Shown: positions 1 through 7,834 of the stretch, piece by piece
Numbering within the stretch: the stretch's first letter is position 1
How the letters are laid out: each line of letters opens with the position of its first letter
Origin: an uncultured Clostridium sp.
GTDB lineage: Bacteria > Bacillota > Clostridia > Lachnospirales > Lachnospiraceae
DNA: 40,072 nucleotides
Direction: 5' to 3'
NCBI GenBank assembly: GCA_946553025.1
Contig: CAMNRM010000049.1
Location: forward strand, 1-40,072
The notes under the pieces: model-generated
What the model was told of the DNA's origin: nothing
The model's input: the letters and a program-made list of their open reading frames with translations, nothing else
The model's database searches: none
Position numbers and translations under genes: made by a program

Positions 1-7
1 TGCAAAA

Positions 8-202
8 TTATTGTGTATTCACGGTTAAATCCAAAAGAAGCTGCAAAAAAACAGCTCCAATGCACAGGAGGAATTTTAAAAAGTTGGATTCCTCCTGTTC
101 CCGCTCCATTGCCGCCGTCAGCTTCACAAAACGCTGCTCGGACAGGATTCCCTTCTGGTACGTCCGGCAGACCAGATGCGCCCGCACATTTTGAAGAAAA
201 TG
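8..202 (-). pseudogene. Serine recombinase C-terminal fragment
   Basis: On the minus strand an open frame contains the string RTYQKGILSEQRFVKLTAAM followed by EREQEE. This is the typical coiled linker downstream of the catalytic domain of large serine recombinases and resolvases ('Y..G.ls.eRF.kl...ye.EQ.el'). The frame is closed by TGA at 203-205 upstream and TAA at 8-10 downstream. After EREQEE the reading becomes hydrophobic and unlike the family. There is no catalytic serine region and no DNA-binding tail, so this is a broken remnant, probably of an integrative element. Only about 30 residues are diagnostic. Confidence 0.5.
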
Positions 203-340
203 TCAATAGTTTTTGAAAAAAATAAAATTTCTCTTCCGAAGTATGGAGGATGAAATAAAAAAGAGGAACAGAAAAAGAGCGGAAAAGTTTTGGGATACTT
301 TGTGTTGCCTTGATGGAAAAGATATGCAGAGTGATATCAA

Positions 341-574
341 ATGACTGATGGACACAATGAAACTTTGTGGTTAAAATATGCAGAACTTATAGATAAAACG
401 CAATATCCCTATGATTTGAAAGCAGCAAAAAGAATTACAGGTACGTTGATGAAATGTGGCAAACAGGGCGTGTGCAGCGAAAATTGGTCCGAGGCGCTGT
501 GCCAATTTGCAGTTGATTGGGTGTTTAAAAATCCAAATGTGTTTGCACCATTAGAAGCAGATTATCGTCGATAA
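341..574 (+). CDS. Small orphan protein of unknown function
   Basis: A 77-residue ORF starting with ATG; I see no strong Shine-Dalgarno sequence. The protein is soluble, with no signal peptide or membrane segment, and has a Cys/Trp-containing middle (KCGKQGVCSENWSEALCQF). It lies between two recombinase remnants and could be a surviving accessory gene of the lost element or a truncated piece of a longer gene. The stop codon falls inside a perfect hairpin (GATAAAT, loop TCAA, ATTTATC; 570-587). Function not recognised. Confidence 0.4.
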   Translation: MTDGHNETLWLKYAELIDKTQYPYDLKAAKRITGTLMKCGKQGVCSENWSEALCQFAVDWVFKNPNVFAPLEADYRR

Positions 575-588
575 ATTCAAATTTATCA

Positions 589-615
589 GGCAGTAATGCA
601 GAATAACGCACTGCC
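589..615 (+). repeat. Small inverted repeat downstream of the orphan ORF
   Basis: GGCAGT (589-594) and ACTGCC (610-615) form a 6-bp stem with a 15-nt loop, followed by CGTTTTG. It may act as a weak terminator for the orphan ORF. Confidence 0.3.
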
Positions 616-672
616 CGTTTTGCCATTGTAACGAGAATGAAATTAAGTAAACTATCTAAAATAAATTTACAG

Positions 673-706
673 ATATCCGTCGCATTTGACCTGGTGCGGC
701 GGATAT
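673..706 (+). terminator. Hairpin, possible terminator
   Basis: ATATCCGTCGCA (673-684) pairs with TGCGGCGGATAT (695-706) through 12 pairs including one T-G wobble, around a 10-nt loop. The downstream T-run is poor (TTATG), so termination is uncertain; it may instead be an end of the decayed element. Confidence 0.3.
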
Positions 707-776
707 TTATGTTATGAAGCATTTATTTCACGCGCATGGTCTGTCCCATCCCCATACTTTAAACGAACAAATATAA

Positions 777-968
777 GGCAAAGCTGGCGTGTCAGCCATG
801 AGAAATGTTGATGTGGCAAAAACTTTAAATATGGAGCAGATTCTATTGCTTTTGGAGGCAAGTAAAAATACACCGATACATATGCAGGTACTCTTCAATG
901 TACTGATGGGTCTGCGGCGGCAGGAAGGAGAGTATGACGAAGAAGGAACTGCGTTACTGTTCACATAG
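777..968 (+). pseudogene. Tyrosine recombinase (phage-type integrase) fragment
   Basis: Between an in-frame TAA (774-776) and TAG (966-968) the translation includes TLNMEQILLLLEASK and then LFNVLMGLRRQEGE. This matches the start of the tyrosine-recombinase catalytic domain ('Lt.eq...ll.a......l...l.tGlRr.E'), including the first catalytic arginine in GLRR. Everything after 'GLRRQE' (His-X-X-Arg box and tyrosine) is missing. The stop codon lies within a partial copy of the dispersed palindrome starting at 953, which suggests that insertion of the repeat helped to break or replace the gene. Confidence 0.6.
953..968 (-). repeat. Dispersed palindrome, partial copy
   Basis: GTTACTGTTCACAT matches one arm and the core of the dispersed palindrome; the second arm is lost. 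It interrupts the integrase remnant. Confidence 0.55.
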
Positions 969-1014
969 GTCTGCGCACCTGCTGCGCTGACCGTAGGTTA
1001 AACTGGGCCAGTGA

Positions 1015-1084
1015 GCAAAAATCCCATCGACGAAGGCAATTTTCATAGATTTTTGCCCGTTGCTGTGAACGTGTGAACAGCAAC
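1015..1084 (+). repeat. Dispersed palindrome with extended flank
   Basis: 1059-1084 is a full 26-bp copy: arms GTTGCTGT and ACAGCAAC around a 10-nt core GAACGTGTGA. Its left flank TTTTTGCCC is shared with the copies near 9484 (inverted) and 33841. Here the flank forms a second inverted repeat, GCAAAAATC (1015-1023) with GATTTTTGC (1048-1056), making a composite palindromic element. Confidence 0.75.
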
Positions 1085-1100
1085 AATAAGAGAATAAGAA

Positions 1101-1114
1101 AGAACAAACGTTTG
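1101..1114. promoter_or_regulatory. LexA (DinR-type) SOS box upstream of uvrB
   Basis: AGAACAAACGTTTG contains GAAC-N4-GTTT and fits the Firmicute LexA consensus CGAACRNRYGTTYC at 12 of 14 positions. It ends 8 nt upstream of the -35 hexamer of the uvrB promoter, a good place for a repressor. uvrB is a standard SOS gene, which supports the call. Confidence 0.7.
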
Positions 1115-1122
1115 CTCTAATA

Positions 1123-1151
1123 TAGACAAATGAGGGGCCGTATGTTATAAT
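1123..1151 (+). promoter_or_regulatory. uvrB promoter
   Basis: TAGACA (1123-1128), a 17-nt spacer and TATAAT (1146-1151) make a strong SigA-type promoter. The inferred transcript start near 1158 leaves a leader of about 175 nt before uvrB. Confidence 0.7.
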
Positions 1152-1230
1152 CAATCTCAGTTTTACTTCTCGATTTGTCCGTGATAGTTTATTGTTTTCA
1201 TACCGTCCGGAAAATGGAGTTTAGTAACCA

Positions 1231-1284
1231 AAATTCGTCGAAGGAACATTTTTTAGAAAACGGAATATGTGCTTCGACGAATTT
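1231..1284 (+). repeat. Long hairpin in the uvrB leader
   Basis: AAATTCGTCGAAG (1231-1243) is perfectly complementary to CTTCGACGAATTT (1272-1284). A further 4 pairs, ACAT 1246-1249 with ATGT 1267-1270, form after a 2-nt bulge. No T-run follows, so it is not a standard terminator. It may be a leader structure or a short inverted-repeat insertion. Confidence 0.6.
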
Positions 1285-1332
1285 CTGGCGAAATATCGAA
1301 CTTTTTTACTATAGATTTTGGAGGTGGCTTTT

Positions 1333-3330
1333 GTGCAAAGTGAACAAAAACATTTTAAACTTCACTCAGAATATCAGCCTACCGGCGACCAGCCCCAGGC
1401 CATTGAAACCCTGGTCAACGGATTTAAAGAAGGCAATCAATTCCAGACTTTACTGGGGGTTACGGGTTCCGGCAAGACCTTTACCATGGCAAATGTGATT
1501 GAGCGGCTGCAGAAGCCCACTTTAGTCATAGCGCACAATAAAACCCTTGCTGCCCAGTTGTACGGCGAGTTCAAGGAATATTTCCCGGAGAATGCGGTAG
1601 AATATTTTGTGTCCTATTACGACTACTACCAACCCGAAGCCTACGTCCCGTCCACGGATACTTATATCGAGAAGGATTCCGCTATCAATGACGAGATCGA
1701 CAAGCTGCGCCATTCCGCCACGGCGGCGCTTTCGGAGCGGCAGGACGTGATTATCGTGGCGTCGGTTTCCTGTATTTACGGTCTGGGAAGTCCGATTGAT
1801 TACCAGAACATGGTTATTTCCCTGCGTCCCGGTATGGTTAAAGATCGCGACGAGATGATTGAAAAGCTGGTGGATATCCAGTACACCAGAAATGATATGG
1901 ATTTCCACCGCGGAACCTTCCGGGTGCGCGGGGATGTGGTGGAGATCTTCCCGGCCTATTCGGGGAATGAAGCCTACCGGATTGAGTTTTTCGGCGATGA
2001 GGTCGATCGGATTACGCAGATTGACGCCTTAAATGGTGAGAGCAAGATGCTGCTTAACCATGTGGCGATTTATCCGGCCTCGCATTATGTCGTGCCCAAG
2101 GATAAGATGATGGCGGCGACGGAGAATATTCTTGCTGAGATGAAGGAACAGGTGGCAGTTTTTAAAAGCGAGGATAAACTGTTAGAGGCGCAGAGGATTG
2201 CCGAGCGGACGAATTTTGATGTGGAAATGATGCGGGAAACCGGGTTTTGTTCCGGGATAGAAAATTATTCCCGCCATTTAACCGGTTCGGCACCGGGGGA
2301 GCCGCCGTTTACGCTGATGGATTATTTCCCGGACGATTATCTGATTATTATTGATGAATCCCATATCACCCTGCCCCAGGTGCGGGGGATGTTTGCCGGG
2401 GACAGGTCGAGAAAGACGACCCTGGTTAATTACGGCTTCCGCCTTCCCTCGGCCTTAGATAACCGCCCGTTAAATTTCACCGAGTTTGAGAGCAAGATTG
2501 CGCAGATGATGTTTGTTTCTGCGACCCCGTCCGTCTATGAAGCCGATCACGAGTTTTTGCGGGCAGAGCAGGTTATCCGTCCCACCGGTCTTTTAGATCC
2601 GGAGATTTCCGTCCGTCCCGTGGAAGGCCAGATTGACGATTTGGTTTCCGAGGTGAATAAAGAGGTCGAAGGCCATCACAAGGTACTGATCACCACCCTG
2701 ACCAAGAGGATGGCAGAGGATTTGACCGACTATATGCGCGAGGTGGGTATCCGGGTAAAATACCTCCACTCGGATATTGATACCCTGGAACGTGCGGAGA
2801 TTATCCGGGATATGCGGATGGATGTGTTTGATGTGTTAGTGGGAATTAACCTTCTTCGTGAGGGTTTGGATATCCCGGAAATTACGCTGGTGGCAATCTT
2901 AGATGCCGATAAAGAAGGCTTTCTGCGCTCCGAAACCTCGCTGATCCAGACCGTGGGCCGCGCTGCCCGAAATGTGGACGGACATGTGATTATGTATGCG
3001 GATACCATCACGGATTCCATGAAGAAAGCCATCGAAGAAACCGCCCGCCGCCGCGCAATCCAGCAGAGATATAATGAAGAACATCAGATAACCCCGACCA
3101 CGATTAAAAAAGCCGTGCGGGAATTAATTGCCATCTCCAAGGCCGCGGATACGAAGGATAAGTCCTTTGCCAAAGATCCGGAATCCATGGATGCAAAGGA
3201 ACTGGAAAAACTTTCCAAGGAACTTTCCAAGAAAATGCGCCAGGCTGCAGCCGAGTTAAATTTCGAGGAGGCCGCCAAGCTGCGTGACCGGATGCTTGAG
3301 ATAAAGAAGATGCTTTTGGATATGGAATGA
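1333..3330 (+). CDS. uvrB: Excinuclease ABC subunit B
   Basis: UvrB is the damage-verifying helicase-like subunit of nucleotide excision repair. It is loaded by UvrA and recruits UvrC. The product is 665 aa, normal for the family. Visible motifs are Walker A GVTGSGKT (residues 42-49), the beta-hairpin region rich in [12 protein letters not shown], the DESH helicase box, the C-terminal helicase motifs ending in QTVGRAARN, and a terminal UVR domain ([12 protein letters not shown]) that binds UvrC. The GTG at 1333 is chosen because GGAGGT lies 7 nt upstream and the protein then begins [21 protein letters not shown], as UvrB proteins do; an upstream TTG at 1318 would place the ribosome site inside the gene. 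A LexA box and promoter precede it. uvrA is not adjacent in this window. Confidence 0.97.
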   Translation: MQSEQKHFKLHSEYQPTGDQPQAIETLVNGFKEGNQFQTLLGVTGSGKTFTMANVIERLQKPTLVIAHNKTLAAQLYGEFKEYFPENAVEYFVSYYDYYQPEAYVPSTDTYIEKDSAINDEIDKLRHSATAALSERQDVIIVASVSCIYGLGSPIDYQNMVISLRPGMVKDRDEMIEKLVDIQYTRNDMDFHRGTFRVRGDVVEIFPAYSGNEAYRIEFFGDEVDRITQIDALNGESKMLLNHVAIYPASHYVVPKDKMMAATENILAEMKEQVAVFKSEDKLLEAQRIAERTNFDVEMMRETGFCSGIENYSRHLTGSAPGEPPFTLMDYFPDDYLIIIDESHITLPQVRGMFAGDRSRKTTLVNYGFRLPSALDNRPLNFTEFESKIAQMMFVSATPSVYEADHEFLRAEQVIRPTGLLDPEISVRPVEGQIDDLVSEVNKEVEGHHKVLITTLTKRMAEDLTDYMREVGIRVKYLHSDIDTLERAEIIRDMRMDVFDVLVGINLLREGLDIPEITLVAILDADKEGFLRSETSLIQTVGRAARNVDGHVIMYADTITDSMKKAIEETARRRAIQQRYNEEHQITPTTIKKAVRELIAISKAADTKDKSFAKDPESMDAKELEKLSKELSKKMRQAAAELNFEEAAKLRDRMLEIKKMLLDME

Positions 3331-3348
3331 CAGGTAATCCTAAAAACA

Positions 3349-3377
3349 TTGACTTTTATTCGTCTTGCGCGTACAAT
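3349..3377 (+). promoter_or_regulatory. feoAB promoter
   Basis: TTGACT (3349-3354), a 17-nt spacer and TACAAT (3372-3377), just after uvrB and about 55 nt before feoA. Confidence 0.7.
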
Positions 3378-3381
3378 GGTA

Positions 3382-3412
3382 CTGCCTGATACAGGGTGAA
3401 TAATTCAGGCAG
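3382..3412. promoter_or_regulatory. Inverted repeat at the feo transcript start, possible operator
   Basis: CTGCCTGA (3382-3389) and TCAGGCAG (3405-3412) are perfectly inverted. Inside is the palindrome TGAATAATTCA. It sits exactly at the predicted transcript start, where a metal-dependent repressor (DtxR/IdeR or Fur type) could bind. It does not match a classical Fur box, and the factor is not identified. Confidence 0.35.
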
Positions 3413-3431
3413 AAACAGGAGTAAACCGGAA

Positions 3432-3701
3432 ATGAAGTTAAATGAATGTGAGAAAGGCGGCACTTATTTTGTGCACCGTGTACTGGTAGCAGAAGCCATT
3501 GGACGAAGGTTAGAGGCACTGGGCGTTAATGAGGGAACGGAAATTACGGTATTAAATAAAAAGGGCAGCGGGTCAGTTATCGTGAAGGTTCGGGGAACCC
3601 GTCTGGCTATGGGAAGAAAGATTGCCGAAGGGATTGAGGCAGAAAAGGAAAGGGCAGCATCCCATCAGGTGTTTGCCGACGGCAAAGGGGGCAGGGGATG
3701 A
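3432..3701 (+). CDS. feoA: Ferrous iron transport protein A
   Basis: FeoA is a small cytoplasmic SH3-like protein that works with FeoB in Fe2+ uptake. This one has 89 aa. It contains the usual run of strands with LEALGVNEGTEITVLNKKG (turn and glycine pattern typical of FeoA) and ends RGTRLAMGRKIAEGI ('g..ialg...A..I' signature). ATG 3432 is chosen because AGGAG (3417-3421) lies 10 nt upstream; the frame is open to 3396 but without a better site. Its stop overlaps the feoB start by 4 nt (ATGA), so the two are translationally coupled. Confidence 0.9.
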   Translation: MKLNECEKGGTYFVHRVLVAEAIGRRLEALGVNEGTEITVLNKKGSGSVIVKVRGTRLAMGRKIAEGIEAEKERAASHQVFADGKGGRG

Positions 3702-5698
3702 TGGAAGAGAGCAGACGTCCGATCCGGGTTGGCTTTGTGGGAAATCCCAACTGCGGAAAAACAACATTGTTTAATGCCTTTACCGGAGCGAAGTTAAAGG
3801 TAGCTAACTGGCCCGGCGTTACGGTGGAGCGCGTGGAAGGGGAACTCGATTATAAGGGAAGGCAGATTAAGGTGATTGACCTTCCGGGGATTTACAGCCT
3901 CAGTTCCTTTACGATTGAAGAAAAGGTGACCAGGAAATGTATTGAGGACGGCGAGGTGGATGTGATTATCAATGTCGTGGACGCCTCGTCGCTGGAGAGA
4001 AACCTTTATCTGACCCTGCAGCTTCTGGAACTGAAAAAGCCGGTTATCCTGGCATTAAATATGATGGATATTATTGAAGAGCGGGGAATGGAGATTGACC
4101 TTCACCGTCTGCCGGAGATGCTGGGGAATATCCCTGTCGTCCCGGTTTCTGCCAGGAAGCGCACGGGGTTGGATGTGCTGATGCACGCCGTTGTCCATCA
4201 CTATGAGGAGGAGCCGCAGGGGATTGTGGTGCATTACCACCGGGAACTGGAAAAGAAGATTGCAAGGGTGGAGGCCATCTTAAGGGAGAATTACGGGGAG
4301 ATGGAAAACCTGCGCTGGCACGCGGTTAAACTCCTGGAATATGACGAAGTGGTAGCTGAGGATCATCCCGTGGATGTGCGGGAAATTGCCGATAAAAATT
4401 ACAGCAAACAGATTATTAATGAAAAATACGACTATATTGAGGAAGTTATCGCCGAATGTCTGTTTAATAAGGAAGAAAAATCCGCCTGGACAGACAGGGT
4501 CGATGAGGTTTTATGCCATCCGCTCTGGGGAATTCCCGTGTTCTTAGGAATTATGGCCCTGGTGTTCTTCTTAACTTTTACTGTGGGCGATTTCTTAAAG
4601 GGGTATTTTGAGCAGGCATTGGATGTATTCTCAGGGCTTGTCCTGCATCTTTTGGAAACGGTACATACCTCTTCCTGGATGATTTCGCTGATCGTCGATG
4701 GAATCATTGCCGGCGTGGGGGGAATCCTTACCTTTCTTCCCAATATCTTTATTCTCTTCCTTGCCCTGGCCTTTTTGGAGGACAGCGGCTATATGTCGAG
4801 AGTGGCCTACGTGATGAATGAAACCATGGGGATGGTCGGGCTTTCCGGCCGGGCGTTTTTGCCCATGCTTTTAGGGTTTGGCTGTACCGTCCCGGCGGTG
4901 ATGGCGACCAGGGCATTAGAAAGTCCAAAGGACAGGCGGAGGACGATTTTAATTACGCCCTTTATGTCCTGTTCTGCCCGTCTGCCGATTTATGTGCTTT
5001 TTGCAGGGATGTTTTTCCCGGACAATGCCCTCCTGGTCGCCTACTCCTTATATCTGGTCGGTATGGTGATGGCGATCCTGATTGCCTTTTTTGCCTATAA
5101 GCTTTCCGATTCACCGGAGGACAATGCGCTGTTAATCGAACTTCCTGAATATAAGACACCCAACGCCCGCACCGTTGCCATCTATGTATGGGAAAAGGTT
5201 AAGGATTATCTGACCAAGGCGGGAACGACGATTTTCCTGGCCTCGATCCTTTTATGGTTTGTGTTGAATACAGGCTCTGTTGGTTTTGTTTCGGATGTTT
5301 CCGACAGCTTTGCCGCAGCCTTTGGAAGGATTTTAGCCCCCCTTCTGGCACCTGCGGGTCTGGGACAGTGGCAGATAGCCGTAGCCCTGATTTCCGGTTT
5401 ATCGGCGAAGGAAGTGGTGGTTTCCAGCTTTTCCGTCCTCTATGGGATAGGAAATATTAATTCGGCCCAGGGTATGGAACTCTTAAGCACCCGTCTGGCA
5501 GCCGCCGGCTTTGGCGCGGTAAATGCCTATGCCCTGCTGATTTTCTGTCTGCTGTATACCCCCTGTGTGGCAGCTATCGGTACGATAAAGCGGGAAACCG
5601 GTTCCTGGCGGTGGACGCTTGGGATGGTTGTCTTTCAGCTTTTTGTCGCCTGGACAGGAGCCGTGCTGGTTTACCAGGTTGGAGGATTTTTCTTTTAA
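3698..5698 (+). CDS. feoB: Ferrous iron transporter B
   Basis: FeoB imports Fe2+ across the membrane. This 666-aa protein has an N-terminal G domain: G1 GNPNCGKT (residues 15-22), G3 DLPG (61-64), G4 NMMD (121-124). A helical guanine-dissociation-inhibitor-like spacer and two Gate (nucleoside-recognition-like) membrane halves follow, with the conserved GFGCTVPAVMATR and SGLSAKEVVVSSF segments. Many hydrophobic helices fill residues about 270-665. Length is normal. No feoC follows. The gene overlaps feoA and ends 65 nt before a strong terminator; a dispersed palindrome sits between stop and terminator. Confidence 0.96.
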   Translation: MMEESRRPIRVGFVGNPNCGKTTLFNAFTGAKLKVANWPGVTVERVEGELDYKGRQIKVIDLPGIYSLSSFTIEEKVTRKCIEDGEVDVIINVVDASSLERNLYLTLQLLELKKPVILALNMMDIIEERGMEIDLHRLPEMLGNIPVVPVSARKRTGLDVLMHAVVHHYEEEPQGIVVHYHRELEKKIARVEAILRENYGEMENLRWHAVKLLEYDEVVAEDHPVDVREIADKNYSKQIINEKYDYIEEVIAECLFNKEEKSAWTDRVDEVLCHPLWGIPVFLGIMALVFFLTFTVGDFLKGYFEQALDVFSGLVLHLLETVHTSSWMISLIVDGIIAGVGGILTFLPNIFILFLALAFLEDSGYMSRVAYVMNETMGMVGLSGRAFLPMLLGFGCTVPAVMATRALESPKDRRRTILITPFMSCSARLPIYVLFAGMFFPDNALLVAYSLYLVGMVMAILIAFFAYKLSDSPEDNALLIELPEYKTPNARTVAIYVWEKVKDYLTKAGTTIFLASILLWFVLNTGSVGFVSDVSDSFAAAFGRILAPLLAPAGLGQWQIAVALISGLSAKEVVVSSFSVLYGIGNINSAQGMELLSTRLAAAGFGAVNAYALLIFCLLYTPCVAAIGTIKRETGSWRWTLGMVVFQLFVAWTGAVLVYQVGGFFF

Positions 5699-5724
5699 AC
5701 CGTTATTGCGATTGGGAAAAATTC

Positions 5725-5750
5725 GTTATTGTGAATGTATGAACAGTAAC
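5725..5750 (+). repeat. Dispersed palindrome copy
   Basis: Arms GTTATTGT and ACAGTAAC around core GAATGTATGA. It is followed by GAAAAGT, a flank shared with the copy at 9685. Confidence 0.65.
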
Positions 5751-5763
5751 GAAAAGTCATCTG

Positions 5764-5791
5764 AAAGAGTCCGGATTACCGGACTCTTTTT
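5764..5791 (+). terminator. feoAB intrinsic terminator
   Basis: AAAGAGTCCGG (5764-5774), loop ATTA, CCGGACTCTTT (5779-5789), then further T. A perfect 11-bp stem. The A-rich left side could also serve the convergent gene at 5832. Confidence 0.85.
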
Positions 5792-5831
5792 GCCGGAGTT
5801 ACTGCCTGGATGTATTTCCCCGGATAATAAC

Positions 5832-6812
5832 CTATCCGTTAATACCTGTCAGCGCAGGGGCGTGGGAAACCATCGAAATCTGATCCGTGTCCCGGTGATA
5901 GCAGTAAATCTGATTGGAAAGGCGATCTTCGATGGAAACCTCAGTATCATTAATATCTTTAACTAAAAGTCCCATATCTTCATAATTATAATCTTTGCAG
6001 TCGGCAACTAAAAGAACTTCATGAATACTGGACGGAAGAATAAGAATATCCTGGTCAAGCTGCCGGGCAAAGTCCCGGATGACATGGGGATAGGTCATGC
6101 AGGCAGCGCCGTTTACCCCTACCGGATTGGAGAGAACATAGAGGGTGGGAAAAACCGGCTGTTTTTCCGTGCGCTGTTTATCGGCCTCCTCCAAAAGGGC
6201 ATCTAAGGTTTCCTCCTGATAATTTTCCCCAAGTGCTTCCTTGGCAAGCTGTTTAAGCACGTCGCTCATGGGCTGGATTCTGGGCGGAAGGAGTTTTGGC
6301 GTATTTTCCAGAGCTGCCAAAAATAAGTCTTTTTCCCGTATCTTCCAGGTCTGCACATGATCTTTATGAATCAGCGCCGTCACATAGCCCTGTTCCCGCT
6401 GTTCCATCAAAAGATAGCAAACCAGGGACATATCGTGGAAGGGCATGTGCGGGAGATAATCCAGCATTGTCCGGTTGGCCTGGGTATTCACCAGCTTATA
6501 GACAATCCGATCCTTAACGTCCTGGTAAGAGGCAAAAACCCGGGAATCCAGATAGGGCAGACCGGGATTTTCCAGATAAAGCTGATAAATCATATCAAAA
6601 ATATCTTCCATGGGCCGTCCGTTTTTCATTTCCTGGTAAAAATCATTCAAATAAATCGTCGGTGCAACCTGGTCATGTTTATGGCAGACCGAGATGCCGT
6701 CACGGGTAACACCATTGTTTTTGGGAATAGAGCGCAGAGTGACGATATAATCCTCGCCAAGCCGCTGTTCTAAACCTTTGGTCACTAATTGTAAAAATAA
6801 TTCATAATCCAT
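5832..6812 (-). CDS. DUF5688 family protein
   Basis: A 326-aa soluble protein with no signal peptide or membrane helix. The opening MDYELFLQLVTKGLEQRLGE, the later IYLNDFYQEMKNG, and the strings MLDYLPHMPFHDMSLVCYL and LYVLSNPVGVNGAACMTYP match the DUF5688 proteins that are common in Lachnospiraceae, often several per genome. No catalytic motif is evident; the biological role is unknown. GGAGGT lies 8 nt upstream of the ATG. It converges on feoB. The sequence 'NGAACMTYPHVIRDFA' near residue 230 is a family-conserved stretch. Confidence 0.7.
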   Translation of the reverse strand: MDYELFLQLVTKGLEQRLGEDYIVTLRSIPKNNGVTRDGISVCHKHDQVAPTIYLNDFYQEMKNGRPMEDIFDMIYQLYLENPGLPYLDSRVFASYQDVKDRIVYKLVNTQANRTMLDYLPHMPFHDMSLVCYLLMEQREQGYVTALIHKDHVQTWKIREKDLFLAALENTPKLLPPRIQPMSDVLKQLAKEALGENYQEETLDALLEEADKQRTEKQPVFPTLYVLSNPVGVNGAACMTYPHVIRDFARQLDQDILILPSSIHEVLLVADCKDYNYEDMGLLVKDINDTEVSIEDRLSNQIYCYHRDTDQISMVSHAPALTGING

Positions 6813-6856
6813 AATCGAACCTCCATCACTTAAGTAAAGATTTGTTAGTCAATGTT

Positions 6857-6882
6857 GTTGCTGCTCACATGTTCACAGCAAC
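6857..6882 (-). repeat. Dispersed palindrome copy
   Basis: Minus-orientation copy: GTTGCTGC, core TCACATGTTC, ACAGCAAC. Located upstream of the DUF5688 gene. Confidence 0.7.
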
Positions 6883-7295
6883 GTTTTCCCCATCACAAAA
6901 AAGAGGAAGATTGTACTTTTTCGCAGAAATACACAGAAGAGTACAGAATAAATCCCGAATTACATGGGTTAAAACAGATATAACTTTCATTCAATTGTAT
7001 TATTTTGGAATATTAAAGCTGGAAGAAACCAGCCTTATGCCTGAGAATTAAGTATTAGACAACAGGCATGGGATATGGCAGTACCTTACGAACATGAAGG
7101 CGGTCCTACTTATGGACACTTACAGCGAGAATTCGCTGAATAAGAAGTAATAAAATGATTATAGACGAAATATGGCGAAATTTCAAGAGGAAAATGTAAT
7201 TTTTTGTAAAAAAATATGCACAAAGATTAAAGATTATAGAAGAAAAGTTATAGAAAATTCGAGATGCGCAGTAAAATGGGCACTCCCTCAATAAG
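6883..7295. other. AT-rich intergenic stretch with a short unrecognised coding relic
   Basis: No convincing gene. Around 7036-7140 a plus-strand frame of about 32 codons ends RQQAWDMAVPYEHEGGPTYG then HLQREFAE and a stop. It has biased, protein-like composition but is closed by a TGA just upstream, so it may be the tail of a lost gene. ATGCCTG (7037-7043) and CAGGCAT (7064-7070) form a small inverted repeat. The rest is AT-rich with nothing I can name. Confidence 0.3.
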
Positions 7296-7529
7296 TTAAA
7301 GATTCCGGTGAAGAAGATTCTGCAGAAGTTCTACATCCGAGGCGGTAAGACGCAGGTTGGTGCAGTAATTTTTTTCATCGGGTGTTTTTACGGTCAATTC
7401 CACGATGGTTCCTTCTTTTATTCCATCTTTACCCACAGCCTGAAGAAAAAGAGGGAACTTGGGATGATTTTGCCGAAAAGCCTCCAGCATTTCCTGAAAC
7501 TGCATAAGCTGAAACGGATGAAATCCCAT
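7296..7529 (-). CDS. Small conserved-looking protein of unknown function
   Basis: A 77-aa protein starting MGFHPFQLMQFQEMLEAFRQ, with a helical first half and a strand-rich second half ending in LRLTASDVELLQNLL. The ATG at 7529 is preferred because AGAGGG lies just upstream; a TTG at 7547 extends the frame by 6 codons but overlaps that site. It lies 38 nt downstream of tRNA-Ser on the same strand and might be co-transcribed. Family not recognised. Confidence 0.6.
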   Translation of the reverse strand: MGFHPFQLMQFQEMLEAFRQNHPKFPLFLQAVGKDGIKEGTIVELTVKTPDEKNYCTNLRLTASDVELLQNLLHRNL

Positions 7530-7567
7530 AAGTACCCTCTTTTCCAATGTGTGGATATTTGATATAA

Positions 7568-7657
7568 CGGAGATGGAGGGATTCGAACCCTCGTACCGGG
7601 ATGAACCGATAAACGCATTTCGAGTGCGCCGCGTTACGGCCGCTTCGCTACATCTCC
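7568..7657 (-). tRNA. tRNA-Ser (anticodon CGA)
   Basis: On the minus strand the 5' arm GGAGATG (7657-7651) pairs with the 3' arm CATCTCC, with discriminator G at 7568. The T-arm shows GGTTCGAATCC. The anticodon loop is CTCGAAA on a 5-bp stem, giving anticodon CGA, which reads UCG (Ser). The 90-nt length reflects the long variable arm of a class II tRNA, as expected for serine. The CCA end is not encoded. Confidence 0.95.
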
Positions 7658-7834
7658 TGACTGCAGAGGCGGTAAAACCTCTGCTTTTACTGCAACATTT
7701 TTATTATACATGAAAAAAAACGTTTTGAATAGTAGTAAATTTTAAAAAAATACCGAAAATTCCAGAGATAAATTTAGTAAAATATAACAAAAATCTATAA
7801 CAATAACCGCAGAATACCGCGCTAAATCAATGTC

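Noticed and set aside
1175-1498. 107-aa plus-strand ORF over the uvrB leader and 5' end
   Set aside because: Out of frame with uvrB and crosses the leader hairpin; no RBS.
6842-7051. 69-aa plus-strand ORF
   Set aside because: It runs through the dispersed palindrome, has no RBS and no recognisable features.
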